Source: CBDULX01 sp965368175 (GTDB lineage Bacteria > Pseudomonadota > Gammaproteobacteria > SZUA-229). From it: DNA of 16,631 bases. Where the stretch lies: the NCBI GenBank assembly GCA_965368175.1, contig CBDULX010000047.1, forward strand, positions 1 to 16,631, written 5' to 3'. A program made the translations under genes and the position numbers. Shown here one piece after another: positions 6,665-14,339 of the stretch. The notes under the pieces are model-generated. The model saw nothing but the letters and a program-made list of their open reading frames with translations, was not told the DNA's origin and did not search any database. How positions within the stretch are numbered: position 1 is the stretch's first letter; the number at the start of each line of letters is the position of its first letter.

Positions 6665-7945
6665 ATGCCAAAAATAATCGAAATCATAGGTCGTGAAATT
6701 CTGGACTCACGAGGTAATCCAACTGTAGAAGCCGATGTGATTCTGGAGAGTGGTATTCGTGGTCGTGCAGCGGTTCCATCAGGCGCATCAACAGGTAGCC
6801 GTGAAGCTATCGAATTGCGAGATGGTGATAAATCTCGTTATATGGGCAAGGGCGTTACAAAGGCCGTTGCTAATGTGAATGGTGAAATCCGCAAAGCATT
6901 GATTGGCATGGATACTCGTGATCAGCTGGTTATCGACCGTGCCATGATTGATCTGGATGGTACTGATAACAAGGGCAGGCTGGGTGCGAATGCATTGCTG
7001 TCCGTTTCTCTGGCGGCCGCCCATGCTGGTGCCGCCTATGAGAAACAGGAGTTGTTCACTTACCTTGGGGGCGAGGAATTTCTTTTACCAGTGCCCATGA
7101 TGAATATCATCAACGGTGGCTCTCATGCAGATAACAGTGTTGATCTTCAGGAGTTTATGATTTTGCCGGTAGGTGCACCCAGCTTCAAGGAAGCCCTGCG
7201 CTACGGTGCTGAAGTGTTCCATACCCTGAAATCGGTACTCAAAGGTCGTGGTATGAACACCTCTGTGGGTGATGAGGGTGGGTTTGCGCCCGACCTGTCT
7301 TCCAATGAAGAAGCTATCGAAGTGATACTTGAGGCTATTGAAAAAGCGGGTTTCAAAGCGGGTGAAGATATTTATCTGGGTCTGGACGTAGCCAGTTCAG
7401 AGTTTTACAAAGATGGTAAGTATGTACTGGCTTCGGAAGGTAAATCCTTTAGTGCCGAACAGTTTGTTGATTATCTGGCCGACTGGGTGGATAAATATCC
7501 GATTATTTCTATTGAAGATGGTCTGGATGAAGCTGACTGGGATGGCTGGGCTGTACTTTCCAAAAAGCTGGGTGACAAGGTGCAGCTGGTAGGTGATGAC
7601 CTGTTCGTAACCAATACCAAAATCTTCAAGGAAGGTATTGAAAAAAATATTGCCAACTCCATTCTGATCAAGTTGAACCAGATTGGTACCCTGTCTGAAA
7701 CTCTGGATGCCATCAAGATGGCCCACGATTCAGGATACACAGCTGTAGTGTCTCATCGTTCCGGTGAAACTGAAGACAGCAGCATTGCAGATCTTTGTGT
7801 AGCGACCTGTACCGGCCAGATCAAGACAGGTTCGCTGTCACGTTCCGATCGTGTCGCCAAATATAACCAGCTGCTACGTATTGAAGAGACACTGTGCGAC
7901 CAGGCCAAATATGCCGGGCGTTCTGCTTTCAAGCATCTTGCCTGA
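6665..7945 (+). CDS. eno: Enolase
   Basis: Enolase interconverts 2-phosphoglycerate and phosphoenolpyruvate in glycolysis; in E. coli it is also part of the RNA degradosome. The 426 residues are close to the usual length (E. coli 432). Visible catalytic and metal residues are H154 in GGSHADN, E163 in DLQEFMILP, E204 in GDEGGFAP, the magnesium ligands D241 (LDVASSE), E284 (IEDG) and D311 (GDDLF), the base K336 in ILIKLNQIG, the loop SHRSGETED (363-371) and K387 in IKTGS. A strong ribosome-binding site (GAGGAAA) fixes the ATG. FtsB starts 15 bases after the stop, so transcription probably continues into ftsB-ispD-ispF. The product PEP is also the KdsA substrate. Confidence 0.98.
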   Translation: MPKIIEIIGREILDSRGNPTVEADVILESGIRGRAAVPSGASTGSREAIELRDGDKSRYMGKGVTKAVANVNGEIRKALIGMDTRDQLVIDRAMIDLDGTDNKGRLGANALLSVSLAAAHAGAAYEKQELFTYLGGEEFLLPVPMMNIINGGSHADNSVDLQEFMILPVGAPSFKEALRYGAEVFHTLKSVLKGRGMNTSVGDEGGFAPDLSSNEEAIEVILEAIEKAGFKAGEDIYLGLDVASSEFYKDGKYVLASEGKSFSAEQFVDYLADWVDKYPIISIEDGLDEADWDGWAVLSKKLGDKVQLVGDDLFVTNTKIFKEGIEKNIANSILIKLNQIGTLSETLDAIKMAHDSGYTAVVSHRSGETEDSSIADLCVATCTGQIKTGSLSRSDRVAKYNQLLRIEETLCDQAKYAGRSAFKHLA

Positions 7946-7960
7946 GACGTCTAATTATTC

Positions 7961-8254
7961 GTGAAATGGATCATTGCCTTGCTCACTGTTCTGTTGCTGA
8001 TGTTGCAATTCAGGCTGTGGGTAGGTGATGGTGGTATTCCGAAAGTTCTGCATTTGCAACGGGAAGTGGCAGAAGCCAAACAGGAAAGGCATCATTTGCA
8101 GGAGCGTAATCAGGAACTCGATGCTGAAGTTACCGATCTGAAAAAAGGCTCCGCTGCCATTGAAGAACGTGCCCGCAGTGAACTGGGCATGATTGGCAAG
8201 GACGAAACATTTTTCCAGATAGTACCTGAAGACAATGATCGCACTGAGCGATAA
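7961..8254 (+). CDS. ftsB: Cell division protein FtsB
   Basis: FtsB is a small bitopic inner-membrane protein that forms the FtsQ-FtsB-FtsL divisome subcomplex. This 97-residue protein starts at GTG. It has a short cytosolic N-terminus, one membrane segment at about 3-20, and the periplasmic FRLWVGDGG motif (17-25) typical of the family. A coiled coil follows (about 28-65, rich in Q, E, L and K), then the conserved ERARSELGMIGKDETFF segment (69-85). Length fits E. coli FtsB (103). It sits between eno and ispD, its standard place in gammaproteobacteria. ispD starts 5 bases after its stop. Confidence 0.95.
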   Translation: MKWIIALLTVLLLMLQFRLWVGDGGIPKVLHLQREVAEAKQERHHLQERNQELDAEVTDLKKGSAAIEERARSELGMIGKDETFFQIVPEDNDRTER

Positions 8255-8259
8255 ATTCC

Positions 8260-8976
8260 ATGAGCCAATCAAAATCATTCTGGATAATTTTGCCTGCTGC
8301 TGGCGTCGGTCAGCGCATGGCAGCCGATCGCCCCAAGCAATACCTGCCGCTGCTGGATAAAACCGTCATCGAACACAGTCTGCAAAGCTTACTGGATATT
8401 CCCAGTATTACAGGTGTGGTGCTCGCCCTGGATAAGGATGATAGCTACTGGCCTGAGTTGCAGTTTGCTCATCAGAAGCCTGTGCTGCAGGTAACAGGTG
8501 GCAATGAGCGTTGTCATTCTGTGCTTAATGCTTTGCGATATCTGGAGCAGCAGGTGACTGATCAACAGCAGGATGTATGGGTGCTGGTACACGATGCAGC
8601 ACGCCCCTGTGTACGCCCGGAAGATGTTAGCAAACTGATCGATAAAGCGTCTCATGATGATCATGGTGGCTTACTGGCATTGCCGGTAACAGATACTATG
8701 AAGCGACAGTCTGCCAATAATCGTGTGCAAACCACGGTGGACCGAACCGGGATGTGGCATGCATTGACGCCGCAGATGTTTAAACTGACTTTATTGATTA
8801 AAGCGCTGGAGCATGCCTTAGAAAAGGGCATGCAGGTCACTGATGATGCTTCGGCTATGGAGCTGGCCGGTTACCATCCATTGCTGGTGGAAGGACATGA
8901 AGATAACATCAAAATTACCCGTCCTTTTGATTTGCTGCTGGCGAAACTTTACCTCAGGGAGCAGATGAATGGCTGA
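8260..8976 (+). CDS. ispD: 2-C-methyl-D-erythritol 4-phosphate cytidylyltransferase
   Basis: IspD transfers CMP from CTP to methylerythritol 4-phosphate, the third step of the MEP isoprenoid pathway. The 238 residues carry the nucleotide-binding loop LPAAGVGQRM (11-20) followed by RPKQYLPL (24-31) with the catalytic lysine, the metal and CTP motif VHDAARP (110-116), TDDASAME (194-201), and the C-terminal lysine in NIKITRPFD (216-224). Length matches E. coli IspD (236). The start lies 5 bases after the ftsB stop. The end overlaps ispF by 8 bases, so the two are translationally coupled. It is not fused to IspF, unlike in some other proteobacteria. Confidence 0.97.
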   Translation: MSQSKSFWIILPAAGVGQRMAADRPKQYLPLLDKTVIEHSLQSLLDIPSITGVVLALDKDDSYWPELQFAHQKPVLQVTGGNERCHSVLNALRYLEQQVTDQQQDVWVLVHDAARPCVRPEDVSKLIDKASHDDHGGLLALPVTDTMKRQSANNRVQTTVDRTGMWHALTPQMFKLTLLIKALEHALEKGMQVTDDASAMELAGYHPLLVEGHEDNIKITRPFDLLLAKLYLREQMNG

Positions 8977-9448
8977 TATTCGTATTGGGCATGGTTATGA
9001 TGTGCATTCTTTTCAGGCCGGTGACTATATTATTCTGGGTGGCGTAAAAATACCTCATCATCAGGCATTCAAGGCCCATTCAGATGGCGATGTGTTGATT
9101 CATGCTATATGCGATGCTCTGTTGGGAGCGGCAGCTCTGGGTGATATTGGTCAGCATTTTCCTGATACCGACCCACAGTACAAGGACGCAGACAGTCGTT
9201 TAATCTTGCGCCATGTTGTATCGCTAGTAACCAGGCAAGGTTATCGATTAGGAAACCTGGATGCGACTCTGGTCGCCCAGGCACCTAAAATGTCAGCGCA
9301 TATTCCTGCTATGAAGAGTAACCTGGCCAGTGATCTGGGTTGCGACATTAATTTAATAAATGTAAAAGCCACTACCACTGAAAAACTGGGATTTGTCGGC
9401 AGGGAAGAGGGTATAGCTGCCCATGCAGTGTTAATCATACAAAATTAA
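8969..9448 (+). CDS. ispF: 2-C-methyl-D-erythritol 2,4-cyclodiphosphate synthase
   Basis: IspF closes the cyclic diphosphate in the fifth MEP-pathway step and works as a trimer. The 159 residues equal E. coli IspF in length. The zinc ligands are visible as D11 and H13 in GHGYDVH and H45 in DVLIHAICDA. The sequences LGDIGQHFPDTD (57-68) and the C-terminal TTTEKLGFVGREEGIAA (135-151) are diagnostic. The ATG lies within the end of ispD (8-base overlap). It is the last gene of the run that starts at pyrG/eno, and a 210-base gap follows. Confidence 0.97.
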   Translation: MADIRIGHGYDVHSFQAGDYIILGGVKIPHHQAFKAHSDGDVLIHAICDALLGAAALGDIGQHFPDTDPQYKDADSRLILRHVVSLVTRQGYRLGNLDATLVAQAPKMSAHIPAMKSNLASDLGCDINLINVKATTTEKLGFVGREEGIAAHAVLIIQN

Positions 9449-9546
9449 GTTTTTTTTAATAATTAAGTTTATAAGCCATTTTTTTGCAGCTGATTTGATC
9501 TGGCTGCGCTGTCATTATTTACTCCAAAAGCTGTGACTGATGTCTC

Positions 9547-9570
9547 AAGCCTCTGTTTTATCGGGCTTTT
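9547..9570 (+). terminator. Weak candidate terminator after ispF
   Basis: AAGCC (9547-9551) can pair with GGCTT (9564-9568) across a 12-base loop, followed by a short T run. The stem is only 5 bp, and it lies 100 bases past the ispF stop. The rest of the AT-rich 9449-9658 gap shows no gene and no convincing promoter. Confidence 0.25.
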
Positions 9571-9658
9571 AAATATGTTATGGTTAAAAAATAGTCGATG
9601 TAATCTATTAATTATGGAATACTGCTTTATAAATACATAAACATATTTAAATGAACAG

Positions 9659-10264
9659 ATGTTGATTTATATTCATGGTTTCAATAGTTCTCCTGAATCT
9701 TTCAAAGCAGACCTGCTTCGAAAGTATGCGGCGTCTATGAATTTTACGGATAAATTTCTGGTACCTGAATTATCATCCATTCCCTCTGTTGCGATTCAGC
9801 AACTTGAAAACCTGATACAGGAACATGCGGCGCAGGCAAAAAGCCGGGGCAGTCCGATCTGTTTAATCGGTAGTTCACTCGGTGGTTATTACGCTACCTG
9901 GCTAGCTGAAAAATATGACCTCAGGGCGGTGCTGATCAATCCTGCGGTCAGGCCATTCGAGTTGTTCGAAGATTACCTGGGTGTGAATCGGAATATTTAT
10001 AACGGTGTGGAATATGAATTAACCTCAGAACATTTACAGCAACTGGTTGAGATTGAAGTCAAACAAATAACCCGCCCCGATCGTTATCTGTTGATGCTGC
10101 AAACCGGCGATGAAATCCTGGATTATAAAATCGCTATTGATAAATATGCCGCAGTACCTTCCATAGTGGAAGAGGGTGGCGGTCATGAGTTCATGGAGTT
10201 CGACCGCCATCTGGAAACTGTGTTAGCCTTTTGTGGTGTTAACTGTCTTAAGTCATATTCTTAA
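9659..10264 (+). CDS. yqiA: YqiA-family alpha/beta-fold esterase
   Basis: The family consists of small cytosolic serine esterases of the YqiA/YcfP group whose natural substrate is unknown. The 201 residues fit (E. coli YqiA 193). The oxyanion-hole motif IYIHGFNSSPES is at 3-14. The nucleophile elbow GSSLGG (71-76) places serine at S73. The acid is likely D151 or D155 in QTGDEILDY, and the histidine is H176 in GGGHEF. The ATG at 9659 has no strong ribosome-binding site; an ATG at 9651 in another frame stops after four codons. It precedes nagZ by 32 bases on the same strand. I see no sign of secretion. I cannot name the substrate. Confidence 0.85.
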   Translation: MLIYIHGFNSSPESFKADLLRKYAASMNFTDKFLVPELSSIPSVAIQQLENLIQEHAAQAKSRGSPICLIGSSLGGYYATWLAEKYDLRAVLINPAVRPFELFEDYLGVNRNIYNGVEYELTSEHLQQLVEIEVKQITRPDRYLLMLQTGDEILDYKIAIDKYAAVPSIVEEGGGHEFMEFDRHLETVLAFCGVNCLKSYS

Positions 10265-10296
10265 GTCTTAAGTTTGAAAATTTTAAGGGTACTACA

Positions 10297-11343
10297 ATGT
10301 CTTTAGGCCCGGTCATGCTTGACCTGTTGGGTGACACTATCACAGCTGCAGAACGTGAAATGCTACGGCATCCCCAAACCGGGGGCGTCATTCTGTTTAC
10401 TCGAAATTATGAATCCCTTGAGCAGATCACCGAACTGGTGAGCGAAATACATAGTTTACGCACTCCTCATCTGCTGGTGGCGGTGGATCATGAAGGGGGC
10501 AGGGTACAGCGTTTTCGTGAAGGCTTTACCCATTTGCCGCCAGCTGCGGTGTTTGGTGAAATCTATAATAGCAATCCTGAGTACGCCAAATCTCTGGCTG
10601 AACAATGTGGCTGGTTAATGGCTTCGGAGTGTCTGGCGGTGGATATCGATATGAGCTTTGCGCCGGTACTGGATCTTGGTCGAGGTGTCAGCGGTGTGAT
10701 TGGTGACCGGGCTTTCCATCGAAGGCCCGATCAGGTGGCGACTCTGGCCAGGGCGTTTATGAGTGGCATGAATCGCGCTGGGATGCAGGCCACGGGCAAG
10801 CACTTCCCTGGACATGGTTCTATCAAGGAAGACTCTCATATCGCCCATCCTGTTGATAATCGGTTATTGAATGAAATCCTGATGGAAGATGTTGTGCCCT
10901 TTGAGCGTATGATTAGATCGGGATTGGCGGCCGTTATGCCTGCACATGTAGTGTACTCGGAAGTCGATGATAAACCGGCCGGTTATTCAAAAATATGGCT
11001 TAAGCGAATACTTCGACAGCAACTGGGCTTTCAGGGTGTCATATTCAGTGATGATCTGAGTATGGAAGCCGCTGGTGTGGCCGGTGGTTTTATTGATCGG
11101 GCCAACATGGCCCTTAATGCCGGTTGTGATATGGTGCTGGTTTGCAATCATTCTGATGCAGCAGCAGAGGTATTGGAAGGTCTGGGCAGTTATAATAATC
11201 CGACGTCACAATTGCGGCTGACCAGAATGCACGGTAAACCCAAACGCACTCGACAACAACTGCAGGCTTCTGATGACTGGAACCAGCTGGTGGAAATCAT
11301 CGCCAGTCTGGATCAGAGTCCCTGGCTTGAAATGGATGTTTAG
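10297..11343 (+). CDS. nagZ: Beta-N-acetylhexosaminidase NagZ (GH3), muropeptide recycling
   Basis: NagZ removes N-acetylglucosamine from anhydro-muropeptides in the cytosol during peptidoglycan recycling; its products influence AmpC induction in species that carry AmpR. The 348 residues fit (E. coli 341). Visible signatures are GGVILFTRNYES (29-40), VAVDHEGGRVQR (61-72), FAPVLDL (121-127), GKHFPGHG (167-174), the mobile-loop pair D179 and H181 (EDSH), and the nucleophile region FSDDLSM (250-256) with D252 most likely catalytic. There is no signal peptide, as expected. The ATG has AAGGG at good spacing. MscS follows 27 bases after the stop. In Pseudomonas aeruginosa nagZ also lies next to the methylthioinosine phosphorylase gene, which matches the nearby 13479-14246 gene. 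Confidence 0.95.
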   Translation: MSLGPVMLDLLGDTITAAEREMLRHPQTGGVILFTRNYESLEQITELVSEIHSLRTPHLLVAVDHEGGRVQRFREGFTHLPPAAVFGEIYNSNPEYAKSLAEQCGWLMASECLAVDIDMSFAPVLDLGRGVSGVIGDRAFHRRPDQVATLARAFMSGMNRAGMQATGKHFPGHGSIKEDSHIAHPVDNRLLNEILMEDVVPFERMIRSGLAAVMPAHVVYSEVDDKPAGYSKIWLKRILRQQLGFQGVIFSDDLSMEAAGVAGGFIDRANMALNAGCDMVLVCNHSDAAAEVLEGLGSYNNPTSQLRLTRMHGKPKRTRQQLQASDDWNQLVEIIASLDQSPWLEMDV

Positions 11344-11370
11344 CATTTATAACACTAACTAGAAATAGGC

Positions 11371-12474
11371 ATGATGGAAGAATTTAAAAATATCGTTAAT
11401 TTGTATGGGCAGGATTATGCATGGGTAATACAGGTGTTTCTGGTTGTGCTGGCCTCCATGGTCATCAACTATTTCCAGAAACGAGCCCTGCGTCGGTTGC
11501 ATTTGAAGTTTAAAAATACCAGAAACCTCTGGGATGACGTGCTGGTAGAAGCGGCAAAAGGGCCTGTTACCTTATTGATCTGGTTACTGGGTTTGAGTTT
11601 TGCTGCTGAAATTGTACAGAGTGAAAGTGATGCAGTGATTTTTGAGGCGATCGTTCCGATTCGGAATGTCGGGGTGATCGTGATTCTTGCATTGTTCATT
11701 ATTCGTCTCATCAAAGGTGCAGAAAGCAACCTGCTCGAGCGTGAATCCAAAACCGGCGAAAAAGATTTTGATCCACACACCGTTGAAGCTATTGCTAAAT
11801 TATTGCGTATTTCGGTCATGATTACAGGTGGTCTGGTCCTGTTGCAGACCCTGGGTTACAGTATTTCCGGGGTGCTGGCTTTTGGCGGTATTGGCGGTGT
11901 TGCAGTGGGTTTTGCAGCCAAGGACATGCTGGCGAATTTTTTTGGTGGCCTGATTATCTATCTCGATCGGCCCTTTCTGGTGGGTGACTGGGTCCGTTCC
12001 AATGATCGAGATATTGAAGGCACGGTGGAACACATCGGCTGGCGACTGACCAGAATCCGAACTTTTGATAAACGTCCATTGTATGTCCCTAATTCTGTAT
12101 TCAACAGCATTGCTGTTGAAAATCCGTCACGTATGACTAATCGTCGAATCTATGAAACCATAGGCATTCGCTACCAGGACTCGGGCAAAATGTCGGTTAT
12201 AGTAAATGACGTAAAATCTATGTTGCTGAATCATCCCGCTATAGATACTTCGCAAACAATGATCGTTAACTTCAATAGTTTTGCTGCATCATCCGTCGAT
12301 TTCTTTGTCTACACTTTTACCAAAACAACTGCCTGGGTTGAGTTCCATGAAATTAAACAGGATGTGTTATTAAAAATAATGGATATAATAAGCAGCCATG
12401 GTGCTGAAGTGGCTTTTCCAACATCTACATTGCATATCGAAAGCTTGCCCAAAATGGTGGAACCAGAAAGGTAG
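11371..12474 (+). CDS. MscS-family mechanosensitive ion channel
   Basis: Proteins of this family open under membrane tension and release solutes during hypo-osmotic shock. The 367 residues show membrane segments at about 17-36, 64-82, 98-115 and 145-163. The pore-lining helix and the start of the beta domain follow at about 167-206, rich in Gly and Ala (GGIGGVAVGFAAKDMLANFFGG is the core at 172-193) and leading into DRPFLVGDWV. The remainder forms the cytosolic vestibule. The size and extra N-terminal helices are closer to the YnaI/YbdG-type channels than to the 286-residue MscS, but I cannot assign one subtype. A second ATG one codon in could be the start. The DsrE-family gene begins 11 bases after the stop, suggesting one transcript. 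Confidence 0.92.
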   Translation: MMEEFKNIVNLYGQDYAWVIQVFLVVLASMVINYFQKRALRRLHLKFKNTRNLWDDVLVEAAKGPVTLLIWLLGLSFAAEIVQSESDAVIFEAIVPIRNVGVIVILALFIIRLIKGAESNLLERESKTGEKDFDPHTVEAIAKLLRISVMITGGLVLLQTLGYSISGVLAFGGIGGVAVGFAAKDMLANFFGGLIIYLDRPFLVGDWVRSNDRDIEGTVEHIGWRLTRIRTFDKRPLYVPNSVFNSIAVENPSRMTNRRIYETIGIRYQDSGKMSVIVNDVKSMLLNHPAIDTSQTMIVNFNSFAASSVDFFVYTFTKTTAWVEFHEIKQDVLLKIMDIISSHGAEVAFPTSTLHIESLPKMVEPER

Positions 12475-12485
12475 ATGAATTCAAG

Positions 12486-12851
12486 ATGGCCGATAAACTC
12501 TTAATCGTGATTGCAAACAGCGATATTAGCAATGTCCGTGAAATTATTCCGCCCCTGGTGCAGGCGACAGTGGCAGCAGCGATGGAATATGAAGTTGAAC
12601 TGTTGTTCACCGGCCAGGCCAGTCAACTGGTGGTAAGTGGTGTGGCAGACAAGCTTATAAATCTGGCTGACCAGAAATCGGTGTACGATTATATATGTGC
12701 TGCAAAAACGGCTGGGGTAATCATTAAAGTTTGCACCCCTAACATGGAAGACTGGCAGGATGAGTTGATCTCGGAAATTGATGAAACCGTTGGCAGTGCC
12801 TACATGATTAATGAAGCCATGGACGACAGTGTAGTTACATTAACCTATTAG
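12486..12851 (+). CDS. DsrE-family protein
   Basis: This 121-residue cytosolic protein has a DsrE-like fold signature: LLIVIANSDISN at the N-terminus, a helix with many alanines (AATVAAAMEYE-type, 26-36), VELLFTG (37-43), and a late KVCTPNM (81-87) with C83. A second cysteine is C71. DsrE/TusD relatives carry sulfur on a cysteine in dissimilatory sulfur oxidation or tRNA thiolation, but many single DsrE proteins have unknown roles. No dsrF, dsrH or tusE partner is present, so sulfur transfer is an inference only. C83 at the end of a strand is the more plausible carrier cysteine. The gene is squeezed between mscS (11 bases) and hpt (11 bases to its ATG), and is likely in the same operon. Confidence 0.75.
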   Translation: MADKLLIVIANSDISNVREIIPPLVQATVAAAMEYEVELLFTGQASQLVVSGVADKLINLADQKSVYDYICAAKTAGVIIKVCTPNMEDWQDELISEIDETVGSAYMINEAMDDSVVTLTY

Positions 12852-12862
12852 TATTGATATAT

Positions 12863-13435
12863 ATGTCCGTTACCCTTCAACAAGCCAGAGAAGTTTTAGA
12901 ATCGGCTGAGCTGATATACGATGCCAGGCAGATTGAACAGGCGCTGGATAAGTTAGCGAATAAAATTAATGAAACCGTAGTTCAGCTGGATACGGGTGAG
13001 CAACCGATACTGGCCATATGCATAATGAATGGCGGGCTAATTCTCACTGGTCAGTTACTGCCCAGGTTGAACTTTCCTCTGCAGGTAGACTTTATCCATG
13101 CCACTCGTTATCGCAACCAGACTTCCGGAGGTGAGCTGGAATGGAAAGTCGAACCGCATCAGTCTCTCCTGGGTCGAAGCCTGCTGATTTTAGATGATAT
13201 TCTGGATGAGGGGTATACCCTGGATGCCGTAGTCCGTTATTGCAGGGACAAGGGTGCATCCAATGTGATAACAGCCGTGATGGTAGAGAAGAAACATCAT
13301 CGGAAAAAACCGGGTATTAGCTGTGAATTTATTGGACTGCCGGTTGAAGACCGATATGTTTTCGGTTTCGGAATGGACTACAAAGGTTATCATCGTAATC
13401 TGAACGGTATTTATGCTGTTGCTGACGATCATTAA
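12863..13435 (+). CDS. hpt: Hypoxanthine(-guanine) phosphoribosyltransferase
   Basis: The enzyme converts hypoxanthine (and often guanine) plus PRPP to IMP (or GMP) in the cytosol. From ATG 12863 it has 190 residues; a TTG at 12854 would add three. The PRPP-binding motif LLILDDILDEGYTL is at about 107-120. An upstream CIMNGGL loop (53-59) and DFIHATRYRNQT (76-87) are typical. Purine-site features are KKHHRKKP and VEDRYVFGFGMDYKGYHRN near the C-terminus. The sequence is diverged from the E. coli Hpt pattern, where the motif reads EDI-IDSG, so substrate preference is inferred from family and context. It lies 43 bases before the methylthioinosine phosphorylase gene, whose product hypoxanthine is its substrate. 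Confidence 0.9.
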   Translation: MSVTLQQAREVLESAELIYDARQIEQALDKLANKINETVVQLDTGEQPILAICIMNGGLILTGQLLPRLNFPLQVDFIHATRYRNQTSGGELEWKVEPHQSLLGRSLLILDDILDEGYTLDAVVRYCRDKGASNVITAVMVEKKHHRKKPGISCEFIGLPVEDRYVFGFGMDYKGYHRNLNGIYAVADDH

Positions 13436-13478
13436 TAATTGATCAGACGCTCCTTAACGTTTATATAGAGAATTTAAC

Positions 13479-14246
13479 ATGTCACTTACTGCCATTATCG
13501 GTGGAACCGGATTAACCGAGCTGGAAAACCTGCATATTACTCATAAGGAAATGGTTAGCACTCCCTATGGTCCTCCATCCGGGCCTCTGGTGTTCGGAAA
13601 GGTGAGCGATCTGGATGTGGTGTTTCTCGCCCGTCATGGATACCGACATACTATTCCTCCGCATATGGTTAATTACCGGGCTAATCTCTGGGCTCTGAAA
13701 GAGGTTGGGGCGAGCAGTGTGATTGCCGTCGCGGCGGTGGGGGGCATTTCTCCGGAAATGCAGCCGGAGCGAATTGTCATCCCTGATCAGATTGTTGATT
13801 ATACCTACGCTCGATCACAGACTTTCTTTGAAGATGATCTGAGTTTTGTCACCCATATTGATTTTACCTACCCATATAATGCAGAAATACGGCGTTTGTT
13901 GCTGGATAGTGCCAAAGCCTTAAAGCTGGACCCCTATGATGGAGGGGTTTATGCCGCTACTCAGGGTCCGAGGCTGGAATCCATTGCCGAAATTAACCGG
14001 CTGGAACGGGACGGCTGCGATATTGTTGGTATGACCGGTATGCCAGAGGCTGCATTGGCTCGAGAGCTGGAAATGAATTATGCCGCCTGTGCTTTAGTCA
14101 TTAACTGGGCTGCTGGAAAGAATGGGGAAAAGGAGATTAGCCTGGCCGAGATGGAGAAGGCATTATCCGCTGGAATGAAAAACATTCGGCGCATCCTGGA
14201 AAAAGCGCTACCGGGTATTCATCAGCACAATACCGTGAGCAGCTAA
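13479..14246 (+). CDS. S-methyl-5'-thioinosine phosphorylase (MTAP/PNP family)
   Basis: The family cleaves purine (thio)nucleosides with phosphate. The 255 residues carry the phosphate-binding IIGGTGL (6-12) and FLARHGYRHTIPPHMVNYRAN (49-69 region), AVAAVGGI (83-90), TQGPRLES (161-168) and the GMTGMPEAALARELEM segment (184-199). In methylthioadenosine phosphorylases an Asp late in the chain recognises the adenine amino group. Here the matching region reads VINWAAG with N209, as in enzymes that prefer 6-oxopurines. This fits S-methyl-5'-thioinosine phosphorylase of the PA3004 type known from Pseudomonas aeruginosa, in which methylthioadenosine is first deaminated. The products would be hypoxanthine and methylthioribose 1-phosphate. 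Its neighbours hpt and nagZ support the call. A plain MTA or inosine phosphorylase is the main alternative. Confidence 0.85.
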   Translation: MSLTAIIGGTGLTELENLHITHKEMVSTPYGPPSGPLVFGKVSDLDVVFLARHGYRHTIPPHMVNYRANLWALKEVGASSVIAVAAVGGISPEMQPERIVIPDQIVDYTYARSQTFFEDDLSFVTHIDFTYPYNAEIRRLLLDSAKALKLDPYDGGVYAATQGPRLESIAEINRLERDGCDIVGMTGMPEAALARELEMNYAACALVINWAAGKNGEKEISLAEMEKALSAGMKNIRRILEKALPGIHQHNTVSS

Positions 14247-14264
14247 CGGGTGGGCATGGAGCCA

Positions 14265-14296
14265 GGCTACAATTTTTCTGAAAAATAGCCGATTTT
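14265..14296 (+). terminator. Candidate terminator hairpin after the phosphorylase gene
   Basis: ATTTTT (14272-14277) pairs with AAAAAT (14281-14286) around a CTG loop, and GGCT (14265-14268) pairs with AGCC (14287-14290) with a three-base bulge (ACA) on the left. A short T run (14293-14296) follows. The stem is mostly A-T and the T run is short, so termination may be partial. The same DNA overlaps the -35 of the next promoter. Confidence 0.4.
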
Positions 14297-14306
14297 GGTA
14301 TAGAAT
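14278..14306 (+). promoter_or_regulatory. Candidate promoter for the methyltransferase-kinase pair
   Basis: CTGAAA (14278-14283) and TAGAAT (14301-14306) are 17 bases apart. The predicted start is near 14313, leaving a leader of about 27 bases with AGGG before the ATG at 14340. The -10 matches consensus at five of six positions. Confidence 0.4.
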
Positions 14307-14339
14307 AGCGCCGCATTACTAGAACAATCAGGGTTATAC

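Noticed and set aside
9478..9511. T run followed by GCAGC/GCTGC hairpin after ispF
   Set aside because: The T run comes before the stem on the plus strand, so it does not form a plus-strand terminator, and no minus-strand gene ends here.
13439..13467. Promoter-like TTGATC-17-TATATA just before the phosphorylase gene
   Set aside because: The predicted start would be about 5 bases from the ATG and would leave out the ribosome-binding site; readthrough from hpt is simpler.
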